Source: Monilinia fructicola (lineage: Eukaryota; Ascomycota; Leotiomycetes; Helotiales; Sclerotiniaceae). From it: a stretch of DNA of 64,000 nt. The notes under the pieces are model-generated. The model was not told the origin of the DNA. It was given only the letters and a program-made list of their open reading frames with translations, and made no database searches. The position numbers and the translations under genes were made by a program. The stretch covers positions 980,501-1,044,500 of the forward strand of contig VICG01000001.1 of assembly GCA_008692225.1 (NCBI GenBank), written 5' to 3'. Below, piece after piece: positions 13,483-24,395 of this stretch; within the stretch, counting starts at the first letter, position 1, and the number at the start of each line of letters is the position of its first letter.

Positions 13483-14846
13483 GAGACTGAAGGAAATGGT
13501 TTTCTTTGAGAATTGCTCGATATGAACATGTGGAAAATGAAGTAATTGAGGTAAAGATAATGAGTAAAAGTATATCTAGGCAGTCTCTCAACACATCGAA
13601 ATTGAGAATACCGGTAGGATTTCCTAAGATAATGAATGCAATATAGTGCTGTGAAATACAGGAAGAAAGTTAAAAGAGCAAATAATGAATATGAATAAGG
13701 TTTCTCATATTCTGGAAATACTTACATACACTATCACTATCACTATCAAAATGCTTAAGAGTCTCATAGTCACCTTGGACAAGATGGCTTGGTCAATAGG
13801 ATCACCAGATGGAACTTGGAAGGCATTGTTCCTTGACCTAGAGCTTTCCCAAGAGTTGACAAGGAAAATGAATGATATGACGACAACTTATCTACTAGTA
13901 TGAGGAGTAGTTATCCAGGTCCACCAGTGTCATTTGATTGGTACGGTAGCGACTGATGAAGGGGATTGGATAAGAAACAGTGGAATCAAATGTGGACAAA
14001 AAGAATCAAGAGATGATGCCAGGACGTGACAAGACAAAAGTGCTGTACACAATCAATCGGAGATTACATAATAATCTACCGCTGCCAACCAAGTAAAGCT
14101 AGAACTACTTCTGTTCTATTGCACTAATTAAGTACTGACGACATAGAAAACTACTTATAATAGTTCAAATGTTGGCAGGGATTCAATTAGATCATTATTA
14201 GATCCCCCGCGACTCTCCCTTTACCCCGTTTGTTACCTTTCTCCTCGGCGCCCTCGCCTCTTCTCTCCTCCTCCCCTCTCCCCTCCCCTCTCCCCTCTCT
14301 CCTCCTCCTCCTCCTCCTCTCTTCCTCATTCAGATTTGCACAATTCTTTCATAAACAAATGTTAGATAGTTATAATGATTCATCAAGTACCTGTATTTGA
14401 TGATAGATTTCAATACCCGGAAGACGTGCTAACCTCATCGATAGTAATCAGTGCTTGAAAGCGAAAGACTAACATCTTTCTAACCAACTGATCTAACACA
14501 AGTACCAACAACCGGCTTAATCAAGTTGTTGTACGAGCCGCTCTTCCCAAATGCCATACTAAAATACCATACCGGTAGCAGTAATCAATTTTCTTTAAAT
14601 TTACTTTCTTTTTTGTTATGACAAGGATGCTGCTGCCCTCCCATTTCTTCTTTTTTCCTTCTTCCTCTTCTAGCATTGTCATCTGTCGAAAATCCTATCA
14701 TCTTATTATCTTATCTCTCTTCTGCTCAAGTATCTCCTCCGCATCACACCATTCCTTTCCTACGACTCAACTCGTAAATTTTGTATAGAGATGCCTGGGG
14801 TTTGTAGATCTGAAATCTATCAGCTTTAAGTCCCTTGGCGTCAAAA
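13483..14846. promoter_or_regulatory. Divergent carX-carRA promoter region
   Basis: This 1364-bp region separates the start codons of carX (left) and carRA (right), so it must drive both. It contains a pair of GATC sites (14190-14193 and 14201-14204), a 77-bp pyrimidine tract (14251-14327), a second pyrimidine-rich stretch (about 14637-14720) and two copies of the palindrome TACCGGTA (13608-13615 and 14570-14577). Fungal carotenoid clusters are typically light-induced through the White Collar complex, which binds GATC-type elements. Whether these particular sites act that way is inference. Confidence 0.55.
14251..14327 (+). repeat. Polypyrimidine (CT/CTCC) tract in car promoter
   Basis: Nearly pure C/T on the plus strand, with runs of CCCCTCT and five or more CTC units, in an otherwise AT-rich region. 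It lies about 520 bp before the carRA start. Such tracts are common in fungal promoters and can exclude nucleosomes or form triplex structures; the role here is unknown. Confidence 0.8.
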
Positions 14847-16784
14847 ATGGGCCTCGAATATGCCTTAGTGTTAGTACATTTAACTTCTACGTTTCGTGCC
14901 CTAGCTGACAGTCACCAAGCCATCTCAAATATACCATACCACCAGCCATTGGTTTGACTTTCATTTATCGACCTTTCCTTCAACGTATAGATATCTATAA
15001 GATACTATTTCTCATAGCTATTGCTGTCGTTTCTACTATTCCTTGGGATGCATATCTCATACAACGGAAAATATGGACATATCCGCCTAATGTTGTTGTT
15101 GGTCCTAAACTCTTTGCAATTCCTGCCGAAGAACTCTTTTTCTTCGTGATACAGACATACAATACTACTCTTCTCTACTTGCTCTTGAGCAAACCAATAT
15201 TTCACTCAATTTATCTTCAGGGACGAAAAGACTGGAATGGTAAGAGTTATACTTCGGAATGTGACCGATGGAATGCAACTGTTCCCTTCAGAACTGCGCG
15301 GAACTTTGGTCAACTAATCCTTGGATCTCTCATCGCAATAGGAGGACTTCTCATTTGGCAAAATGGCAAGGGGACGTATTTGGGATTGATTCTGGCTTGG
15401 GCAGGGCCATTCGCGCTCCTACTATGGAGTCTATCGCACCAGTTCTTGACTAGACTCCCCTTTACGAGTACTCTGTTGCCAATTGCTTTACCTACACTAT
15501 ATTTATGGATAGTTGACACCTTAGCACTAAAACGAGGCACGTGGACAATAGAGGCAGGTACAAAAATTAGGTCTGCATTTATGGGATGGACTTGACATTG
15601 AAGAAGCCGTGTTTTTCCTCGCAACTAACATACTCATTGTGTTTGGCCTGGTTGCTTTCGATCAAGCATTAGCAATTTTGTGGACATTCCCTACCTTATT
15701 TCCTACGGTTCCCACATATCCTTCCCCGAAAGTACTCATGGGTGCACTTCTAACGGATACGCGCGAGTATGATGTTTTCCGGATCGAAGGTATTCAGGAA
15801 GCTGTAAATATATTGAGGAAAAGAGTAGAAGTTTCTTTCTGGCCAGCTCTGCCTTTCAGGGCCGTCTTCGAATTGACTTGGTTCTCTTGTATGTATATGA
15901 TTCTTACCTTTTCTTTTAGCCCTTACTGACTTTTATTAGATATTCTTTTTGCAGAGTGGCCGACGATCTTGTTGATGAGGCAAAAAGTGTTTCTGAGGCT
16001 CGAGAATGGATCACAAAAATTACGCACTACCTTGATTTGGTGTACGCGCCAAAAGAAAGCATTGGCATGAGCGCTTCGTGGAGCCCCGACCTCCATACAT
16101 ACATTCAGGATACATTCCCACCATCTTCATGTGCACCACTCCGCCTTTTGCCAACTCACATTCTGTCATCTGGGCCTTTGTACGAGTTACTAGCGGGTTT
16201 TCAAAACGGATTTAGAATTCAAGAAATCAAGTTCCTCCAAGGATTTTGGGGAATTTCCGATTGAAACTGAGCATGATCTTAGTATATACAGCACAAGAGT
16301 TGCTGGGACGGTAGCCGAGATGTGCTTGGAACTAGTATTTTATCATACTTCCACTGTTGTGTTATCCCATCGAAGAGATGCTCTTGTTAATTCTGGAGCT
16401 CGTATGGGAATCGCTCTACAGTATATCAACATATGTCGAGACGTAACCGTGGATGCTGCAATTGGAAGGGTATATATTCCTACCTCATGGCTCGAGGAAG
16501 AGAACTTGAGGCCTCAACAGGTTGTGGAAAACCCCACCGGGCCAATAATCGACAAACTACGAGGGAGATTATTGGAAAAAGCCTTCGGTATCTATAGAGA
16601 GGCCCGTCCTGCCATTGAACAGATCCCAGAAGATGCCAGGGTATCAATGAGAGTTGTTGTTGAAAGCTATATGGAGATAGGACGAGTAATGAACGAGCGA
16701 GCACATAAAGTCACACAAGGTAAGGCCACGGTACCGAGATTGAGACGTATTGCTGTTGCTTGGAAGGCGTTGAATCAGGGCTAA
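14847..16784 (+). CDS. carRA: Bifunctional lycopene cyclase / phytoene synthase; three frame breaks
   Basis: Three exons (14847-14869, 14920-15888, 15940-16784) give 611 residues after three one-base corrections. The N-terminal half is the membrane lycopene cyclase domain (MGLEYAL, STIPWDAYLI, RKIWTYPPNVVVGP, FAIPAEELFFFVIQTYNT). The C-terminal half is a trans-prenyl phytoene synthase with the Asp motifs DDLVD (about D339-D343) and RDVTVD (about D498-D502). Together they make phytoene from two GGPP and later cyclise lycopene. Introns of 50 and 51 nt restore the MGLEYALVHLKYT start and the LLYSFCRVADD motif. Breaks: A5 at 15562-15566 (one extra), A4 at 15819-15822 (one missing) and A4 at 16203-16206 (one extra). 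As written the frame stops at 15593-15595. The net-corrected length is divisible by three and close to that of Fusarium CarRA. Confidence 0.9.
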
Positions 16785-17280
16785 TTCTTTTCGAGATACC
16801 ATGAACACTGTAAGTGCTGTAGTTGTATTCAATATACCATTTATGAACAACCTTGGAATGCAACATAGAACTATAACAATGGATAACAGATTGAATATGA
16901 TTCGTGCGTGTATGGTAATATTGAATGATACTTTGTACTGTAAATGGAAAGGTAAGACAAGGTACGGAGCAAGACTTCCACTTACGAGTCCGAATCCATG
17001 CGTATCCTAACAGGTTAAGCTTGGGCCACTTGATTAATCACGTCACTGCAAATCAATGCATCTGTTGGATGATGCCCACTTAAATTGCATGTCACTCTAA
17101 TCGGGAGCGGGCACCACCAACCCCGGCATCGTAAGTCTATTGTATCGTAGACTGGAATGTAAGATCCCAACTCACCTACCCACTAGGTAGGCAATCACTT
17201 GGTATTCAACATGTGAATAACTTCAAGTCCTACTGGTCTTCGTACCATATACTTCCAACCAACCCTTTTAACAATCTGTA
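16785..17280. promoter_or_regulatory. carRA-carB intergenic region
   Basis: About 500 bp between the carRA stop and the carB start on the same strand. It must hold the carRA 3' untranslated region and the carB promoter. One GATC occurs near 17162; I see no other distinctive element. Confidence 0.4.
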
Positions 17281-19173
17281 ATGGCGACAGCAGAGAAGAA
17301 GAAAACTGCCATTGTGATTGGTAAGTCCTACTTCTATCACTGTGCTTTTACCCCGCGTCAATCAAGCTCTCAAACCTAGGTACTTCATGAGCTGATGTCA
17401 CTTGGTAAATAGGCGCAGGAGTTGGTGGGATTGCAACGGCAGCACGACTCGCAAAGGCAGGCTTCTCCGTCACAGTCCTCGAAAAGAACAACTTTACAGG
17501 CGGCCGATGCAGTTTAATTCACAATGATGGATATCGATTCGATCAAGGGCCTTCCCTTTTACTCCTCCCGAAAATGTTCAAAGAAACATTTCACGACCTC
17601 GATACCTCGCTTGAGAATGAAGGGGTAGTATTACTGAAATGCGAGCCGAATTATAATTTATGGTTTGGAGATGGAGAAAAGTTTGAAACTCAGTACGGAT
17701 GCCAGTGTGATGAAGAGGGAGATTGAGAAATGGGAAGGGAAGGATGGGTTTGAGAGATATCTACAGTGGCTTGGAGAGGCTCATCGACATTATGAGTTGA
17801 GTGTACGAGAGGTTTTGCACAAGAACTTTACGTCGATATTCAACATGCTACGGCCCAGCTTCCTCCTCAACGTCTTTGCCCTTCATCCATTTGAAAGTAT
17901 ATATTCTCGAGCTTCGAAGTACTTCTGGACAGAGAGGCTAAGGCGAGTCTTTACTTTCGGGAGTATGTATATGGGGATGTCTCCATTTGATGCTCCTGGT
18001 ACATATTCCCTTCTCCAATACACAGAACTTGCTGAAGGTATTTGGTACCCGGTTGGTGGGTTTCATGCTGTAGTAGAGGCTCTCGTTCGGATATGCGAGC
18101 GATTGGGTGTGGATATTCAGTTAAATTCGCCGGTTGCCTCGGTGTTAACTTCCAATGACGGCAAAACTACAACCGGAGTTCTGTTGTCTTCCGGCAAGAA
18201 GCTCGAGGCAGATCTTGTCGTTGTCAATGCTGACCTAGTCTATGCCTACAACAATCTCTTCCCCTCTTCGAAATCCACGTCTTACGCCAAATCTTTACAG
18301 AAGCGAGCAGGCTCTTGCAGCTCCATTTCTTTCTACTGGGCTCTCTCGAAACAGGTTCCACAACTCAATACACATAATATATTCCTCGCAGACGAATACC
18401 GCGAGTCATTCGACTCTATATTTGATAGACAGTCCATTCCTGAAGAGCCTTCATTCTACGTGAACGTACCTTCACGAATAGATCCTAGTGCTGCTCCGAA
18501 AGGAAAAGATTCTATCGTTGTCCTTGTTCCCGTTGGCCACCTTCTCAATTCGGCTACACCTCCAGGCGATTCTTCTGTCCCATCTGGTGCTGGCCTTCAG
18601 AAAGAACAAGATTGGGAATCCATTGTAAAGTCAACACGCCAAAGAATTCTTCAAACAATAGAATCACGCACAAAATGTGGACCAATCGAACATTTAATCG
18701 TTCACGAAGAATTGAATACACCTACATCATGGGAATCACGCTTCAATCTCGATAAAGGGTCTATCCTTGGTCTTTCTCACTCTTTCTTCAACGTCCTTGC
18801 ATTCCGTCCGAGGACTAAACACTCCGAAATCATGGGTGTATATTTCGTGGGTGCATCTACACATCCAGGAACTGGTGTACCGATTGTTTTAGGGGGAGCA
18901 AAGATTACAAGTACACAGATACTTGAGGATCTGGAGATGGAGGTTCCATGGAAGAGTAAAGAGAGTGTAGTTCAAGATCAAGGGGTAGTACAAGGGAAGG
19001 GGATAAGAAATCTGGATAGAATTGTCAAGGAAAGACCATTATTAAGTAATATAGAGATAGGTATACTGGCTTTGGTAGTTTTGGTTCTTACAATCGGATA
19101 TGTTAATAGTAATTTGGTGGTTTTGTGGGATGAAGAAATGAAGAGAGGATGGGGAAATAGAAAAGTGACATAG
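17281..19173 (+). CDS. carB: Phytoene desaturase; one frame break
   Basis: Two exons (17281-17320, 17413-19173) give 599 residues after one correction. The 92-nt intron splits the first Gly of the dinucleotide-binding motif GAGVGG, which is followed by the substrate/FAD region (TGGRCS, FDQGPSLLLLP). Further CrtI-family hallmarks are RASKYFWTERLRRVFTFGS, GTYSLLQYTELAEG, YPVGGFHAVVEAL and the C-terminal FAD motif VGASTHPGTGVP. A hydrophobic helix near the end (IEIGILALVVLVLTIGYV) anchors it to membranes. It desaturates phytoene stepwise towards lycopene and, in related fungi, beyond. At 17686-17688 (GAAAC) one A is extra: read as written, the frame ends 20 codons later, but dropping it joins GDGEKFE to LSTDASVMKR. 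The gene lies between carRA and carO, the same order as in Fusarium. Confidence 0.92.
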
Positions 19174-20317
19174 TTCCCCTCACAATATCAAATATACATC
19201 GTTCACTTACTTTTCCATTCTCGTCTCGAGTTTTGCAATCTTCAAGTCGATCATAGGCAAAGCTCAAGTTAGGTTTCACTGTTCTTGGCTTGTTTTTAGC
19301 AGATTACGATTAGCTTCGGTAGCTAGCAGGTCTAGAATGAGCTGCTCTTTCTATGGCTATACCATTCCACAACAGCTACAAATTGCAAGTAATTGCTATA
19401 CGAAGTAGCTTTTTTCTGTCTGATTTTCAATACTCTGACGTTTTTGGTTATTATTGAGTATTGAAATTCTAACCCTGTCATCAGACGATTCATAATTATC
19501 GTATGGTCTACAATATTGCTATGTAATAGCCAAGGTTCGTCCTGGAAGTATTAATCAAGGTGACTAAACCAATTTCCGGTAGCAATTTAATTCAATATGT
19601 AAATTTCAATCTATCGATCCTCTGTAGACCACGCTAATCGGAATACTTTTACTCTCGGGAGGACGGAAGCACGGGAGGAAAAGGAGGGGAAAACAGGCCT
19701 TAACCGAACAAGTTAAGCTTTAGAGCTACTATACATCACGAGTTACGATGCTCGAGAGTATCGCACTGCGCAGAGAAAGGGCTACTCATCAGTGATGAGG
19801 TAACTTTGAAGTCTAGAATCTTTTGGGCACACAGAAAAAAGGGAATCAAGCTTTTGCAGATGGAAATTCGTCTGTGGGTATGAAAAAGCACGTTGATATT
19901 CCAAATATCATCCATACTGAGATTGGCGCTCAAAGTCCATATCCCTGTAAATCAACTGGAATTGATGATGTCTTGACTCTCGATCCCAGATCTCAAGCCT
20001 CAAACGACAACGTCCATTCACCATCCATCCAATTATAACGTGGTTGGATCCTGACATCACCGTTATTACGGCTTAGATTACATCTGACCGTTTCTGAAAG
20101 GATGTGTTCAGTGCGATGTTCTTCTGAGAAGACTGGTTTTTACTGCAGTAAGCAGTGGGAAAATTTCTCATGAGCAATATCAGGTATTTATTGTTGGCAG
20201 CGAATCTTTGCCTCCTCTCGTTTCGTAAAGGGGATAGTATGTGTAGTCATATGGAAAGGCTTTTGGTGTATTTCGTTATCCAAGTCGGAACATCGATGGT
20301 AGTACCACCAGGCCATT
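19174..20317. other. Intergenic region carB-carO, no gene seen
   Basis: About 1.1 kb with only short, unrecognisable frames (longest 71 codons at 19823-20038). It would hold the carB 3' untranslated region and distal carO promoter. Confidence 0.45.
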
Positions 20318-20393
20318 GATCTATAATGTCAATGATCATCAGTATGATCGAAGATGGGATTTCAACTAAGTTATGGGCAATTCTTTATAAATA
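20318..20393 (+). promoter_or_regulatory. GATC cluster and TATA box upstream of carO
   Basis: Three GATC sites at 20318-20321, 20334-20337 and 20346-20349, the last followed by another GAT, lie within 38 bp. A TATAAATA box follows at 20386-20393, about 170 bp before the carO ATG. GATC pairs are the core of White Collar light-response elements in Neurospora, and fungal carO genes are light-induced. Assignment here is inference. Confidence 0.45.
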
Positions 20394-20562
20394 ACTTCGC
20401 TGGAATTGCAGCAATTCATATTGACACGTTTTCTATCTTCCCTTAAGCATTATCTCACTCCCCGATTTCTCATTGCGTTCTGGATTATACCACCGTGTAC
20501 CCGTGTTTGTATAGTTTTACTGTTGCTACACCTTTTCACTAAGACTTTTATATCCCATCAAA

Positions 20563-21642
20563 ATGATTGAGAAACGATCAAACCATGCGTTGGACGCAAA
20601 TCCAGATATCTTCCATTATCCAACTCACTCCGATATTAACATCACAACTCACGGATCTGATGTGTATTGGGCCATTACTGCTCTAATGGCCGTGGCAACG
20701 ATAAGCTTCGTTGCATTGAGCTTCCGAGTCCCGCGAAGCAAACGTGTTTTTCACTATATTACTGCAGCTATCACCATGACTGCTACGGTTGCATATTTTA
20801 CCATGGCATCAAATTTGGGCTATGCTGCCATTATTCAGGAATTCCAGCGCAGCGATCCTGTGGTTAGAGGTGTGTATCGGGAGATTTTCTACGTGAGATA
20901 TATTGATTGGGTTGTTACAACTCCTGTAAGTCTCATTTACCTCTTAACTCCTCATGGCCAAACGCTAACTCTTTTCTTCTAGCTACTACTGCTAGATATA
21001 CTTTTAACTGCTGGCCTTCCATGGCCCACGATTTTATATACTATTTTCTTGGACGAGCTTATGATCATCACCGGTCTTGTTGGCGCTCTTGTCGCTTCCT
21101 CTTATAAATGGGGATATTTTGTCTTTGCCATGGTCGCCCTCTTTGGAATTGCCTACAACATTCTCTTTGTTGGAGGTCAGCATGCCAAAGCACTAGGCAC
21201 TCAAGTCAACAAAGTATATTGGACGTGCGGAGGTATCACTATGTTCCTCTGGTTTCTCTACCCCATCGCATGGGGGCTTTCTGAGGGTGGAAACGTCATC
21301 TCCGGCGACTCTGAAGCAGTCTTCTATGGTGTTCTCGATGTCCTAGCCAAGATTGGCTTCGGTATTGCTTTGTTGGCCGGCCACCGCAACATTGATCCTG
21401 CGCAACTCGGATTGCATATCAGGGATTATGACGAACAGCCAAGAGTTTACAGCGAGAAGGACACCCTCGGTCATAATAACAATACCGTTCAGAATAGTGG
21501 ATCGAATGTTCCTGCTGCGAATGTTGCGTACCATAATGGACACAATTCTCCTGCTGCAACGGCAATTAACTCGAATAATCCTGCCAACGATGCCGCATTT
21601 GCGAGCACGGGGACGCATCCAGTTAATTCTTCGGTTGTTTAG
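20563..21642 (+). CDS. carO: Microbial rhodopsin, CarO-type light-driven pump candidate
   Basis: Two exons (20563-20925, 20983-21642) give 340 residues and seven hydrophobic helices. The 57-nt intron falls exactly between VVTTP and LLLLD in helix C. Key residues, by bacteriorhodopsin equivalence, are R112 (R82), D115 (D85, primary acceptor) in VRYIDW, D126 (D96, donor) in LLLLDILLTAG, and the Schiff-base lysine K244 in VLAKIGFG. Having both carboxylates matches proton-pumping fungal rhodopsins such as Leptosphaeria LR and Fusarium CarO, and differs from NOP-1-like sensory types that lack the donor. The last roughly 75 residues are hydrophilic and rich in Asn, Ala and Ser, longer than usual. 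Retinal would come from the neighbouring carX product. This is the only gene of the cluster with an unbroken frame. Location is probably the plasma membrane. Confidence 0.92.
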
Positions 21643-22576
21643 ACCACAGTCAAGCCATTGGCTTGCAAAGTCTTACGTCTACGGATCATTAATATTATGC
21701 TTGAACGGACGGTCTTCTCCTATACGAGCATGGCTATCAGGTTAACTTGTTATGATATAACGGCTCATTGCCAGAGTCTCTGTAGGGATGGTGGGGATGA
21801 GGTGAGGCTCATTGTTAGAGGGCTCATAGTTCATGGAGCTGAAACATTTGTATTTCTATTCACTATTTAATGATAATACGGCCTACTTAGATAAATGAAT
21901 GATGGAAGGGTTTTATATGAGATGAGATGGAACGAAATTATGGAAATGATGTAACTTTATATACTACAACGTACCTTTCGATTGATAATGTGGCATGTAC
22001 AGTCATTGCTATGTGGAATTATTGACTCCTTGCATTATTGGCTGTGTGACTGGTTTTGTAAATAATTCTTTCCGCGAGGGACCATAGAGTATTTATAAAG
22101 TGTTGTTGGATCTCTTGCTGTATATTGTGAGATGAGTCTAACGTGAGAACGGGATCTCTCATTTCTCCCTATTTCGGCATGCAAGGTCCGATAACAGATG
22201 AAATGGAACTCCCAGTTTGTATCTTGAGGTGAGGGAAGATATATCAGGACAGAAATACAGAACTGAGTCTGAGGTTGCAACCGTGACAAACTAATGGGCA
22301 ACTTATTATGTTACATGGGAATACGCTGGGTGAACGTGGCAGGTGGGGTACATATGTCTTGCAGAAGGTCTGCTGCTGTCAGAATATCTTGAGCATTCTA
22401 TTCGTTCATGCTGATGACTTCGGCGTGATCTTACTCTAATTCGAAATGAAAGCTGCATTGATATATAAGCGCCAATAATCTCACTTGTTGTCTTCTTGAC
22501 CTGTGTATAAATCATGGATGATTGCGGCCAAGGATACCAAAACTAGCTATTTGGTATTCCAAGTTCACATGTGGCA
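21643..22576. other. Intergenic region downstream of carO, no gene seen
   Basis: About 930 bp between carO and the hydrolase gene. Only short frames without recognisable content occur. It holds the carO 3' untranslated region and the hydrolase promoter. Confidence 0.45.
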
Positions 22577-23596
22577 ATGCCTCTTGTTAAGATCTTCCTT
22601 TTGGTAGCAAGTGTGATAGCTCTTGCCAGAAGCACAACACTATCCCACTCGTTACAAGATGATCCAGCTCCAGGAGGTCTCGCATTCCCTTACCCCTATC
22701 CCATCCACTTCTACCGATTCACCTCTCAACAACAAAATCTAACCATGGCCTACATGGATGTCCCTCCCTCCAATTTCACATCCTATACCGGCACAATCGT
22801 CCTCCTACATGGCAAGATGTTCTGCGGTGCAACCTGGAACACTACCGCTCACGCGCTCTCCTCCATTGGCTACCGCGTGATTATCCCTGACCAGATCGGG
22901 TTCTGCAAATCGTCCAAGACAACACATTATCAATTTTCCCTCCACCAATTAGCTACAAACACCAATTCCCTCCTCAACTCTCTCGATATAACTTCCGCAA
23001 CCATCATGGGCCATTCGATGGGCGGCATGATATCCGCTCGCTACGCTCTCACATTCCCCGCTCAAACTTCCCGCTTAATCCTCGTCGCTCCTCTAGGACT
23101 CGAAGATTGGCAAGCCCTGGGCGTACCGTACCAACGACCCGACCTAACCTTCGTCACCGAACTCGCTACGACATATGCCTCGATCCAAACCTATGAAAAC
23201 ACAACCTACTACGGTGGACGCTGGCTCCCCGCTTACGATACCTGGGTTCATATGCTCCTGGAGTTATATAACGGTCCCTGCGGTCGCGTGTTTGCATGGG
23301 ATATGGCATTGGTCACGGATGCTATTTTTACAGAGCCGGTTATTTACCAGCTTCCTGGGCTGAAAATGAGGAGTTTGTTGCTGGTGGGTGATTTGGATAA
23401 TACGGCGATTGGGAAGGCGTGGGCGCCAGAGGATGTTAGATTGGTCGTGGGGCATTATGATGTGCTGGGGAAGGAAGTGGCGGGAAGGGTGCCGGGGATG
23501 ACGTTGGTGGAATTTGAGGGGTTGGGTCATGCGCCGCAGATTCAGGATTTTGACGTATTTTGGGGGGCGGTGGAAGGGTGGTTGAGGGAGCGGTAG
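22577..23596 (+). CDS. Secreted alpha/beta-hydrolase
   Basis: Intronless, 339 residues from the ATG at 22577. The N-terminus (MPLVKIFLLVASVIALARS) is a signal peptide. The fold is clear: an oxyanion strand TIVLLHGKMFCG, nucleophile elbow GHSMGG (Ser of the triad), an acid-bearing strand LLLVGDLDNTAIG, and the catalytic His in GLGHAPQ near the C-terminus. Several N-x-S/T sites (NLT, NFT, NTT) fit secretion. Epoxide hydrolases, haloperoxidase-like enzymes, lipases and esterases share this fold; the lack of a lid signature leaves the substrate open. It lies 0.9 kb past carO on the same strand, so co-regulation with the cluster is possible but unproven. Coding GC is higher than in the flanks, especially at third positions. 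Confidence 0.88.
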   Translation: MPLVKIFLLVASVIALARSTTLSHSLQDDPAPGGLAFPYPYPIHFYRFTSQQQNLTMAYMDVPPSNFTSYTGTIVLLHGKMFCGATWNTTAHALSSIGYRVIIPDQIGFCKSSKTTHYQFSLHQLATNTNSLLNSLDITSATIMGHSMGGMISARYALTFPAQTSRLILVAPLGLEDWQALGVPYQRPDLTFVTELATTYASIQTYENTTYYGGRWLPAYDTWVHMLLELYNGPCGRVFAWDMALVTDAIFTEPVIYQLPGLKMRSLLLVGDLDNTAIGKAWAPEDVRLVVGHYDVLGKEVAGRVPGMTLVEFEGLGHAPQIQDFDVFWGAVEGWLRER

Positions 23597-24395
23597 GAGG
23601 TTGTAGAAGGGGAGGGGATAGGCCTGGTGGAGAGGGCTGTGATTCTTTCGTCCTCACTTATTTTTCTCTCTTTTTTACGTATTGCATGGTGAGCGCCCTT
23701 CAAAGACTACATATTTTGGAGATGATATGCTCAAGGCAGTAGGTCTGTTTAAAATGTCTCAGAAGCCGATTAACGCACAAGGAAGACTTCTATCTATCTT
23801 GCCATGGAAAGTTTTCCGGAAAACTTCCAGTTCGCTTACCATCATAGTCTCTCCTTTCCTATCCTAAATGATGTCGAACTCTTTTCTCTAGGAAGTTGAT
23901 AAATAAGGATGACTAAACCTGAAACTCGAGAGGTGGGTGGATATCAACTAAATGGTTAGTTGTGCGTCAAGGTTAAGGGAGTTCGAACCACCCGAGAGAC
24001 AAAGCGATCTTTTTGCAATTCCCGATTAATGGCGGGTGGTGCATGTGGGCTTGTTGTATTGAAGTTACAAGCCGAAGGAAATATTGATGTCAAGGACGCC
24101 GTGGCAATTCCAGTTTCTTTGTAATGGTTTCCCTGACAGCTAAGTACTAAGGTGGAGGAACAATCGTTTACCTAGTGCTTCAAGTATACTTATTACATCA
24201 AAGAAAGTTTCAACGCAAGCGTCTCAATCTCTCGTTTCGTTCCTAACAAACACAAATTCGCGAACAAAGAAATTTTTCTGGGAGGGTAGTCATAGCTGCA
24301 ATGTTTCCTTCGAAAGCTTAAACAATCCGAGCTGTAAAATCATTTGACTTAATTATATTGAGATTTACGCCGAGTACCCAATATCCTCAGTCATC
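23597..24395. other. Intergenic region, no gene seen
   Basis: About 800 bp between the hydrolase and the small membrane-protein gene. A GGTTCGAA-like block at 23975-23990 resembles a tRNA B box but lacks tRNA stems. Nothing else stands out. Confidence 0.4.

Noticed and set aside
13298..13594. 98-codon frame overlapping the carX start
   Set aside because: It reads the carX N-terminal DNA in another frame; the carX frame matches the family.
15889..15939. GTATAT donor at 15893 for carRA intron 2
   Set aside because: It gave a tolerable junction only in the wrong frame. The GTATGT donor at 15889, together with the missing A at 15819-15822, restores the canonical LVLLYSFCRVADD motif.
11504..19173. 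Calling carX, carRA and carB pseudogenes
   Set aside because: Lesions are only one-base homopolymer changes with no other damage, and the same lesion type hits msh6 and arp9, so error is more likely than decay of the pathway.
23970..24005. Possible tRNA from a GGTTCGAAC-like B box
   Set aside because: No T stem, anticodon arm or acceptor stem can be formed around it.
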